Shown here piece after piece: positions 8,407-14,190 of a stretch of 17,948 bases of DNA. The stretch covers positions 1 to 17,948 of the forward strand of contig QKFK01000029.1 in the NCBI GenBank assembly GCA_003252195.1, given 5' to 3'. The number at the start of each line of letters is the position of its first letter. The first letter of the stretch is position 1. The notes under the pieces are model-generated. The model saw nothing but the letters and a program-made list of their open reading frames with translations, did not search any database and was not told the origin of the DNA. Both the position numbers and the translations under genes were made by a program. The DNA comes from Rhodospirillales bacterium (GTDB taxonomy: Bacteria; Pseudomonadota; Alphaproteobacteria; QKFK01; SZUA-500).

Positions 8407-8490
8407 ATGGCGGAAGAGTGTGAGAAAGAGTTTTCTCACAAACGTCAGTTCATAATGGGGATATTGGCTTTAGGCATGATTGGCTTATAA
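8407..8490 (+). CDS. Possible 27-residue small membrane-like protein
   Basis: An ATG preceded at six bases by a strong AGAGGAG ribosome site opens a 27-codon frame. It has a charged N-terminus (MAEECEKEFSHKRQF) and a hydrophobic tail (IMGILALGMIGL). It is the only plus-strand ORF between the two minus genes. Inside it lies a perfect inverted repeat, TGTGAGAAA-GAGT-TTTCTCACA (8419-8440), which may instead mean that the locus is a structured RNA. No promoter is obvious. The ribosome site is what raises it above noise. Confidence 0.3.
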   Translation: MAEECEKEFSHKRQFIMGILALGMIGL

Positions 8491-8565
8491 TACAGAGATG
8501 CGGGGTTCTTTAGCTCGCACAATCATCTTTTACCATGATAATTTTGCCACAAACACTAGAGTTTC

Positions 8566-8850
8566 CTATAAATCGCCACCAACCTTATCTCTATAATAAT
8601 TCAGCACATAGAGGCGGATGGCGCTTGAGAGGGAGCCCTGGCGGGTTTGGTCGATTTGGCTGACGAGTTTATTAAGAGAGAGGTTTTTATCGGCTGCGAT
8701 TTTTTTAATCTCGCTCCAAAATTCATCTTCTAATGAGATGGAGGTTTGATGGCGACCGAACAAGGTTACCGAGCGTTTGATGATATATTTATCTTTAATA
8801 TCATCTATATCATCGAGAAAATCTTCTTCTATAATTGGCTTTTTTGCCAT
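8566..8850 (-). CDS. Ribbon-helix-helix domain protein
   Basis: This is a 94-residue protein. Residues about 26-88 (RSVTLFGRHQTSISLEDEF, then WSEIKKIAADKNLSLNKLV, then GSLSSAIRLYVLNYY) form a strand and two helices like the RHH_4 type common in alphaproteobacteria: the ribbon HQTSISLE, helix one ending in KNLSLNKL, helix two from LSSAIRLY. RHH proteins bind DNA as dimers through the ribbon. This subtype is usually found next to fumarase/SspB genes and its target is not known to me. The N-terminal 25 residues are acidic. Its ATG overlaps the fumarase stop by one base (TAATG), so translation is coupled. No clear terminator follows. Confidence 0.8.
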   Translation of the reverse strand: MAKKPIIEEDFLDDIDDIKDKYIIKRSVTLFGRHQTSISLEDEFWSEIKKIAADKNLSLNKLVSQIDQTRQGSLSSAIRLYVLNYYRDKVGGDL

Positions 8851-10442
8851 TACTTCACCCCTGCAAAAAAGTCACCGCCTTTATCATCTATCACGATGAA
8901 GGCGGAGAAGTTTTCAACCTTGATTTTCCACACTGCTTCCATACCCAAATCGGCATAATCAACCACCTCAACAGATTTGATGCTATCTTGGGCGACAATT
9001 GCGGCGGCTCCGCCAATTGTACCGAGATAAAAACCTCCATATTTTTGGCAGGCATCTTTAACCGCTTTTGAGCGATTGCCTTTTGCTATCATCACCATTG
9101 ACGCTCCATTTTCTTGCAAGGGGGCAACATAGCTATCCATACGCCCTGCGGTAGTGGGGCCAAATGAACCTGATGGCATATTATCGGGCTTTTTAGCTGG
9201 ACCTGCATAATAGATGGGGTGGTTTTTGATATATTCGGGGAGCTTGCCTGTTTTGGTATATTCATCCATAAACCGAGCATGAGCAATATCACGAGCAACT
9301 ATGATTGTGCCGTTTAAGCTTAAGCGAGTTTTAACTGGGTGCTTGGATAATTCAGCCAAAATCTCTGCCATTGGCTTATCAAGATTTATGCTAACGCTGG
9401 TATCTGATAATTTATCTTCCCTCACCTCGGGCAGATATTGGGCGGGGTTCGTTTCTAGCTTTTCTAAAAACACGCCGTCTTTATTAATCTTGGCTTTGAT
9501 TTGCCTATCAGCAACACATGAAACCCCAATCCCCACTGGCAAAGATGCACCATGACGTGACAACCTTATCACACGCACATCAAGGCAGAAATATTTACCG
9601 CCATATTGCCCACCAAAAGCAATGCTACGGCTCATGTCTAAAACTTGCTGTTCTAGCTCTAAGTCACGATAAGCTTTTACCCCTACTCCGCCTTTTGTAG
9701 GCAGGTTGTCTAAATATTTAGCAGAAGCGAGCTTTACATTCTTCATGGTATATTCGGCTGAAGTTCCCCCAATCACGATGGCCAAGTGATATGGCGGGCA
9801 AGCAGACGTGCCGAGGCTTATAATCTTTTCACGCAAGAATGGAATTAGCTTTTCTGGGTTTAAGATAGCTTTAGTTTCTTGGAATAAATAGCTCTTATTA
9901 GCCGATCCACCACCCTTTGCCATAAATAACAATTCATATTCACCGCCCTCACTTGCCTCAATCTCAATTTGGGCAGGCAGGTTTGAGCCAGAATTAACTT
10001 CTTCAAACATTGATAAGGGGTAGTTTTGCGAATAACGAAGATTAAGCTGTTTATAAGCTTTTTCAATGCCATTTTCGATGGCTTTAACATTATCAAATGC
10101 CGTAAACACATCACCGCCCTTATGAGCATGAACTATTGCCGTGCCCGTGTCTTGACACAATGGCAAAACACCGCCCGAGGCAATGCAGGCATTTTTTAAT
10201 AATTGCAGAGCTACAAAACGCTCGTTATCTGAGGCTTCTTTGTCTTTTAGCACCTCTGATAATTGCGCCAAATGCGCGGGGCGTAATAAATGTGAGATGT
10301 CCTTAAATGCCTCAAAAGTTAAATTTTCTAAAACTTCAGGAGCAAAGGAGATGATTTTATGCCCTTTAAATTCAGACACATCAATGACGGAGCTATCACA
10401 AATTTTGCGATACTCGGTATTATCTTCAGATAATTCAACCAA
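8850..10442 (-). CDS. fumA: Fumarate hydratase, class I (iron-sulfur)
   Basis: This 530-residue enzyme of the TCA cycle interconverts fumarate and malate. The three cluster-ligand cysteines are in place: C96 (LPLCQDTGT), C215 (GTSACPPYHL) and C309 (GIGVSCVADR). Their spacings of 119 and 94 match class I fumarases with a catalytic [4Fe-4S] cluster. KGGGSANKS (176-184) and GGTSAEYT (225-232) are further family motifs. The C-terminal domain (GPTTAGRMDSY) is also present, so the chain is complete. The likely start is TTG, with AGGA eight bases ahead and the sspB stop ten bases upstream; no in-frame ATG lies nearby. Base composition is clearly less AT-rich than in the glycan genes, in line with a core gene. 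It is oxygen-sensitive in known members. Confidence 0.95.
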   Translation of the reverse strand: MVELSEDNTEYRKICDSSVIDVSEFKGHKIISFAPEVLENLTFEAFKDISHLLRPAHLAQLSEVLKDKEASDNERFVALQLLKNACIASGGVLPLCQDTGTAIVHAHKGGDVFTAFDNVKAIENGIEKAYKQLNLRYSQNYPLSMFEEVNSGSNLPAQIEIEASEGGEYELLFMAKGGGSANKSYLFQETKAILNPEKLIPFLREKIISLGTSACPPYHLAIVIGGTSAEYTMKNVKLASAKYLDNLPTKGGVGVKAYRDLELEQQVLDMSRSIAFGGQYGGKYFCLDVRVIRLSRHGASLPVGIGVSCVADRQIKAKINKDGVFLEKLETNPAQYLPEVREDKLSDTSVSINLDKPMAEILAELSKHPVKTRLSLNGTIIVARDIAHARFMDEYTKTGKLPEYIKNHPIYYAGPAKKPDNMPSGSFGPTTAGRMDSYVAPLQENGASMVMIAKGNRSKAVKDACQKYGGFYLGTIGGAAAIVAQDSIKSVEVVDYADLGMEAVWKIKVENFSAFIVIDDKGGDFFAGVK

Positions 10443-10452
10443 TGGAATAATC

Positions 10453-10968
10453 CTATTTTTTTCTGAAAGCGTCTAATGCAACTACGTTATCTTGTGCAGA
10501 TTCGCCAGAAGCTTTTGCTGGGCGTGGAGTTTCATCTTCCAAACCTTCATACATGCCTTCATCGTCATAATCTTCGTCAAATTCATCATCAAGATCATCT
10601 AGTTCATCATCATTGAACTTTAAGCCGAACTTAGCATATGGGTCAGCGAAATATTTAACCGCCTCAAACGGAACTTCTAAACGTTTATCAAGCCCATTAA
10701 AGCTCAATGTAACGCCGAATTTTTTCTCATCTACGTATAAATCATAGAACTGATATTGCAAAACAATGGTCATTTCAGTTGGATATGTTGCCAACAAATC
10801 ATCTGGGATTGAAACACCCTCATGACGAGTGTTAAAGGTTATGTAATAATGATGATCACCTGGAAGACCATTTTTTTGAACTAATTTAAGAGCCTCTATC
10901 GCAACATGGCGAAGTGCTTTTTCTACTAGTCTGTCATAATTAATTTCAAGTAACTCTTTTTCCATCAT
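10453..10968 (-). CDS. sspB: ClpXP adaptor SspB (alphaproteobacterial type)
   Basis: This 171-residue protein delivers tmRNA-tagged proteins to the ClpXP protease. Residues about 8-115 form the SspB fold (RLVEKALRHVAIEALKL, HHYYITFNT, GVSIPDDLLATYP, MTIVLQYQFYDL, FGVTLSFNG). An acidic linker rich in D and E follows (about 118-150). The C-terminal VVALDAFRKK is the short ClpX-docking tail seen in alphaproteobacterial SspB. Two adjacent ATGs are possible; AAGG is four bases before the first and seven before the second, so the second (10965) may be used. The gene lies directly after the tmRNA on the same strand and is followed closely by fumarase. Confidence 0.92.
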   Translation of the reverse strand: MMEKELLEINYDRLVEKALRHVAIEALKLVQKNGLPGDHHYYITFNTRHEGVSIPDDLLATYPTEMTIVLQYQFYDLYVDEKKFGVTLSFNGLDKRLEVPFEAVKYFADPYAKFGLKFNDDELDDLDDEFDEDYDDEGMYEGLEDETPRPAKASGESAQDNVVALDAFRKK

Positions 10969-10995
10969 CTAACCTTATATCAATCAGCTCACTTA

Positions 10996-11050
10996 TATAA
11001 AAATAAAGTGGGGCACTTCTGTTGATAGGCAGCCCCGCGCCCCACCTTAA
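10996..11050 (-). terminator. 3' hairpin of the ssrA transcript
   Basis: On the minus strand GTGGGGC (11039-11045) pairs with GCCCCAC (11008-11014) around a 24-base loop and is followed by TTTATTTTTA. It looks like an intrinsic terminator but could also be a structural helix of the coding piece, with read-through into sspB. Confidence 0.6.
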
Positions 11051-11310
11051 CCACTCAATGGGAAAGGGATTGGTCGTTGCAAGCTACCTAAAATTAAGCA
11101 GCAACAGCAACTTGAGCGTTATTATCATTTGCACTCATTTATAATAGCCCGATAACGGTGGTACCATGCCGAATACAAGCCATACCTTTATTACGCGTGT
11201 CGATCCTATTTCACCCCCATAATAAATATATGGTGGAGGTGCAGGGTACCGCCCCCTGGTCCACTACGCTTATTCCGTATAGTGTTTAGCATCATAGTCG
11301 GTTGCCCGAC
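10997..11310 (-). ncRNA. ssrA: Circularly permuted two-piece tmRNA (ssrA)
   Basis: tmRNA rescues stalled ribosomes and adds a degradation tag. The acceptor piece is encoded first (about 11310 to 11231). It starts with hairpin GTCGG-GCAA-CCGAC and ends with a T-arm-like stem CAGGG/CCCTG and CACCTCC-A-CCA. A 12-base AT-rich spacer (11219-11230) is removed. The coding piece then begins at 11218 with GGGGGTGAAATAGGATCGAC. GGGGGTG pairs with CACCTCC over seven bases, and the third pair is G-U, the alanine identity signal. The tag frame follows at 11132-11094. This permuted order is known from alphaproteobacteria, and from some cyanobacteria and betaproteobacteria. The exact mature 3' end of the coding piece cannot be set from sequence. 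Confidence 0.93.
11094..11132 (-). other. tmRNA tag reading frame (ANDNNAQVAVAA)
   Basis: The resume codon GCA (11132-11130) starts a 12-codon frame ending in TAA. With the alanine carried by tmRNA the full tag is A-ANDNNAQVAVAA. The ANDN start is the SspB-recognised part and the A-V-A-A end the ClpX/ClpA signal. Confidence 0.9.
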
Positions 11311-11316
11311 ATTTTT

Positions 11317-11345
11317 AGTATATAGACAAGATAAACAATATTCAA
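11317..11345 (-). promoter_or_regulatory. ssrA promoter
   Basis: On the minus strand TTGAAT (11345-11340), a 17-base spacer and TATACT (11322-11317). Seven bases on is G at 11310, the first base of the tmRNA acceptor hairpin, so promoter and RNA start agree. Confidence 0.8.
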
Positions 11346-11346
11346 G

Positions 11347-11375
11347 TTGCCTATGCTAGTTTGTTGGTATATTTT
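11347..11375 (+). promoter_or_regulatory. folA-thyA promoter
   Basis: TTGCCT (11347-11352), 17 bases, TATTTT (11370-11375). Its -35 box is one base away from the -35 box of the divergent ssrA promoter. The predicted start is about 22 bases before the folA ATG. Confidence 0.5.
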
Positions 11376-11404
11376 TTAAGTAATTTTTATAAGGGAGATA
11401 AGAT

Positions 11405-11974
11405 ATGACAATAACCGCATTATGGTGTCGCCATATTAATGACAATATCATTGGTTTTGATGAAAAAATTCCGTGGTATGTCCCTAGCGATTTGAAAAAA
11501 TTTAAGAAAGTTACATTAGGTCAAACCCTTATTGTTGGGCGCAAAACTTATGAAAGCTTCCCCAACCGCACCCTGCCTAATCGCAAGATGATTGTTATCA
11601 GCCGCGATAATAGCTATGAGCTATCAGATAACGATAATCATTTTTTGGTATCTGACCTTAATAAAATTAAAGAATTCACCGATGATTTATACCTAGCTGG
11701 CGGTGAGAGCATATATAAAATATTTATGCAAAACCCAGAACTAGCACCTGATTTTATTTTAGATTCCGTATATGAAGGCGAGCTAGAAGCTCCACAAGCT
11801 GGGCAAAATATTATAGACATTTCAGAATGCATAAAAATTATGCAAGAACAATATGTTAGAGATGAGTTTTTTATCGATGTAGATAACGTAAAAACATTTC
11901 TTTGGTATAAAAAAGATTCTGGTTTGAAAAACTCTTCTAAATATGCTGAACTGTTACAAAAATTAGAGGGGTAA
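11405..11974 (+). CDS. folA: Dihydrofolate reductase
   Basis: This 189-residue cytoplasmic enzyme reduces dihydrofolate to tetrahydrofolate with NADPH. IPWYVPSDLKKFKK (22-35) carries the substrate-binding D29 in the position of E. coli D27. VGRKTYESFP (44-53) and KMIVISRD (61-68) are NADPH-contact strands, and LAGGESIYKIF (97-107) is the second nucleotide-binding glycine motif. It is slightly longer than the usual 160-170 residues because of a C-terminal extension of about 20. Shine-Dalgarno GGGAGA precedes the ATG. The stop is four bases before thyA, so the two form an operon that supplies and recycles folate for dTMP synthesis. Confidence 0.93.
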   Translation: MTITALWCRHINDNIIGFDEKIPWYVPSDLKKFKKVTLGQTLIVGRKTYESFPNRTLPNRKMIVISRDNSYELSDNDNHFLVSDLNKIKEFTDDLYLAGGESIYKIFMQNPELAPDFILDSVYEGELEAPQAGQNIIDISECIKIMQEQYVRDEFFIDVDNVKTFLWYKKDSGLKNSSKYAELLQKLEG

Positions 11975-11978
11975 CAAT

Positions 11979-12761
11979 ATGCAACAGTATCTTGACTTAT
12001 TAAAACATGTGTATGAAAACGGTGCTCAAAAGCACGATAGAACTGGCACTGGCACAAAAAGCGTGTTCGGCTATCAAATGCGTTTTGATTTAAGCAAGGG
12101 CTTCCCTCTTTTAACTACAAAAAAAGTTCACCTAAAAAGCATTATCCATGAGTTATTATGGTTTATTAAAGGTGATACTAACATCAAATATCTTCAAGAT
12201 AACGGCGTTAGAATTTGGAATGAATGGGCTGATGAAAACGGTGATTTAGGCCCTGTATATGGTGCTCAATGGCGCAGATGGAACGGCGAGATTGACCAAT
12301 TAGCCATTGCAATTGACACAATTAAAAACAACCCAGATTCTCGTAGAATTATTGTAAACAGCTGGAACGTGGGCGAAGTTAATAAAATGAAGCTTCCACC
12401 TTGTCACATGATGTTCCAATTTTATGTAGCTAATGGCAAATTATCTTGCCAATTATACCAAAGAAGTGCCGACATCTTTTTAGGTGTGCCTTTTAACATT
12501 GCTAGCTACGCCCTACTTACTATGATGATTGCTCAAGTAACAGGTTTAGAAGTGGGCGATTTTGTTCACACTCTTGGCGATGCTCATATCTACAACAATC
12601 ACTTTGAACAAGTTGAGCTACAAATGAGCCGTGAGCCATATGCACTCCCTCAAATGAAAATCAATCCAGATGTTAAAAACATTGAAGATTTTAAATTTGA
12701 AGATTTTGAGCTGGTTAATTATGAATGCCACCCATTGATTAAAGGCATGGTAGCAGTTTAA
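11979..12761 (+). CDS. thyA: Thymidylate synthase
   Basis: This 260-residue protein, close to the E. coli 264, converts dUMP to dTMP using methylene-tetrahydrofolate and releases dihydrofolate for FolA. The catalytic cysteine is C142 in LPPCHMMFQFYV. R21 (phosphate binding) and E58 (HELLWF) are in their usual places, and SCQLYQRSADIFLGVPFNIASYALL is the dUMP-binding core (given from 154 on). The chain is complete. A GAGGGG Shine-Dalgarno lies at the end of folA, just before the ATG. Confidence 0.97.
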   Translation: MQQYLDLLKHVYENGAQKHDRTGTGTKSVFGYQMRFDLSKGFPLLTTKKVHLKSIIHELLWFIKGDTNIKYLQDNGVRIWNEWADENGDLGPVYGAQWRRWNGEIDQLAIAIDTIKNNPDSRRIIVNSWNVGEVNKMKLPPCHMMFQFYVANGKLSCQLYQRSADIFLGVPFNIASYALLTMMIAQVTGLEVGDFVHTLGDAHIYNNHFEQVELQMSREPYALPQMKINPDVKNIEDFKFEDFELVNYECHPLIKGMVAV

Positions 12762-12765
12762 GCTT

Positions 12766-12794
12766 TTGACAAATAGACAAAACGAAGCTACAAT
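12766..12794 (+). promoter_or_regulatory. Promoter of the HExxH gene, overlapping the thyA terminator
   Basis: TTGACA (12766-12771), 17 bases, TACAAT (12789-12794) is one base short of the sigma-70 consensus. The predicted start is near 12801. The -10 box sits in the left arm of the terminator stem (12786-12793). Confidence 0.7.
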
Positions 12795-12819
12795 CTGTTA
12801 ATTGGTTGTGGCTTTTTTT
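12786..12819 (+). terminator. Intrinsic terminator of folA-thyA
   Basis: AGCTACAA (12786-12793) pairs with TTGTGGCT (12806-12813) over eight bases, one of them G-U, around a 12-base loop, and a run of seven T follows. Confidence 0.75.
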
Positions 12820-12831
12820 GTGGCATAAATA

Positions 12832-13809
12832 ATGGCAAAAAACTCGTTAAAAAAATTATTAAGAGAAGAAGACGTAAAAAGGAGACAGCTTCAACAGCAA
12901 GCTGCTACAAACAATCTCTCCCCAGAAGAGAAACTAGAAGAAATCATATCAATAGCATCTAAGCACCCAGAAACAGCCAAAAAAATTAACTTCATTAAAG
13001 AAAATGGCTATGACATAGCCATACTTCCTAAAGGAGCAGATATAATTTATGGCTATGGTGGGTATTGCGACGGCAAAAACAAAAAGATTGCTATCAACCC
13101 ATATTTCACCACAGGCAAACAAATCGGAACCTTAATCCATGAAGTATCTCATGCATACCGCCATCTAAAATATAATACCTTCTCTAAAGATGGAAAAAAC
13201 AACGACCTTAATTATGATATAAAATCACAAATACTCTTAAATAGAATTCAAGAAGCGGAAGGCTTTTGCGATAGCGCCGAGGCGATAACTTACTTGTATC
13301 ACAAAGGGGTAAAAGAACCTTTTGTAGAAACAACCAAAGACCCAAAAGAATATTGCACAAAAATAAACCTAGCCTATATGACCGAACTCACCAAAAACCC
13401 TAAGAATGCGTATTTTCATGCCTTTGAAAAATTCTTCGGCGATGAAGAGCTAATCTCATCATATGATAATGATGCAAGAAAAAACATTAACAGCTTTATT
13501 AAAGAAGAAGGATTTAACCAAGAAAAGCACCTATCAGAAGAACTAACATTTGCAGATTTATATAAAAGAATAAATAGTGCCGATAAAATGGAAAGCCTAT
13601 CCATCAATATTAAATCAGAGTTATTTAAAGACAGCTTTTTTGGTGGATTTAGCAAGGAATCAAAAGAAAAAACAATAGATATTTGCAAACAATATCAAAA
13701 AGCAATTCCCGAGCTCCAAAGTAAAAAAGCGCATAAAGTTTGGTTAAAACAATTAAAACATAAACAAAAATTCTCACAAATAGCTACAAACAAGTCTAAT
13801 AGCAGATAA
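12832..13809 (+). CDS. Unrecognised protein with HExxH motif (putative metallopeptidase)
   Basis: I do not recognise the family firmly; it resembles the DUF6782 type of putative peptidase. The 325-residue chain has a charged N-terminal helix, LIHEVSHAYR (H103, E104, H107, a zinc-binding HExxH) and about 35 residues on EAEGFCDSAEA, where E141 or E143 could be the third zinc ligand. A helical C-terminal half is rich in lysine, with a basic tail. There is no signal peptide or membrane segment. The ATG has no visible Shine-Dalgarno and lies 12 bases after the T-run of the thyA terminator; an upstream in-frame stop rules out an earlier start. It is transcribed from the promoter nested in that terminator. 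Confidence 0.7.
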   Translation: MAKNSLKKLLREEDVKRRQLQQQAATNNLSPEEKLEEIISIASKHPETAKKINFIKENGYDIAILPKGADIIYGYGGYCDGKNKKIAINPYFTTGKQIGTLIHEVSHAYRHLKYNTFSKDGKNNDLNYDIKSQILLNRIQEAEGFCDSAEAITYLYHKGVKEPFVETTKDPKEYCTKINLAYMTELTKNPKNAYFHAFEKFFGDEELISSYDNDARKNINSFIKEEGFNQEKHLSEELTFADLYKRINSADKMESLSINIKSELFKDSFFGGFSKESKEKTIDICKQYQKAIPELQSKKAHKVWLKQLKHKQKFSQIATNKSNSR

Positions 13810-13822
13810 AGCATCATTACTG

Positions 13823-13836
13823 GTGACAATTGTCAC
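13823..13836. promoter_or_regulatory. CRP-like palindromic operator
   Basis: GTGACAATTGTCAC is a perfect 14-base palindrome. Its GTGA-N6-TCAC core matches the half-sites of the CRP family. Its centre is about 70 bases before the predicted start of the promoter at 13864-13892, a class I activator distance. Confidence 0.45.
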
Positions 13837-13863
13837 ATAAATTACGAATTTATTAAAAACGCG

Positions 13864-13892
13864 TTGACTTAAATAAGACGTAACTGTATCAA
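13864..13892 (+). promoter_or_regulatory. Sigma-70-like promoter
   Basis: TTGACT, 17 bases, TATCAA, with predicted start near 13899-13901. Downstream are a GGAG ribosome site and a six-codon frame (ATG at 13924, stop TAG at 13942-13944). Confidence 0.5.
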
Positions 13893-14190
13893 AGATATAT
13901 CAAGTAATATTGGAGTAAGAACAATGGAATATAATTTAATCTAGACACAAGTTATTTTTTAACTTTAGCGTTATGCTTATTTGAACAGCTTTTGTGCGTT
14001 CATCGTGTTTGATAAATATATTCTACTTTAACTCCGCTTTCCCATACAAATATATACACATACCTATATTGGTGTTTTTACAAAACGGCAAGCCTTGCTA
14101 AAATAGCTAAATATTTATAATTCCATATCAAATGCATAACATATTGATTATTTTGCCTAATTTTTTAGGCTCTTATTTGAAAGAATTATT

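Larger units (their letters stand above)
13810..14190 (+). promoter_or_regulatory. Intergenic region with palindrome, promoter and mini-ORF
   Basis: This 381-base stretch has no gene of normal size. It contains a perfect palindrome (13823-13836), a sigma-70-like promoter (13864-13892), a six-codon frame with ribosome site (13924-13944), a hairpin AAGTTA-TTTTT-TAACTT (13949-13965), a TATAAT box (14116-14121) with a poor -35 that may serve the ABC gene, and hairpin GCCTAA-TTTT-TTAGGC (14155-14170) in the ABC leader. Confidence 0.5.

Noticed and set aside
8497..8530. Stem TGCGGG/CTCGCA as terminator of the fumA operon
   Set aside because: Only six pairs with one G-U on the plus strand, mismatched on the minus strand, and no T-run.
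9301..9700. Plus-strand frames opposite fumarase
   Set aside because: Fumarase on the minus strand has all its cluster cysteines; these frames are by-products of its codon use.
11638..12057. 139-codon minus-strand frame across the folA-thyA junction
   Set aside because: It lies opposite two clear enzymes, has no ribosome site and its translation is like no protein I know; it is an antisense shadow.
4323..14107. TTGCTAAAATAGC shared between 4323-4335 and 14095-14107
   Set aside because: Thirteen AT-rich bases at two sites; without a genome count it may be chance, and the surrounding sequences do not agree.
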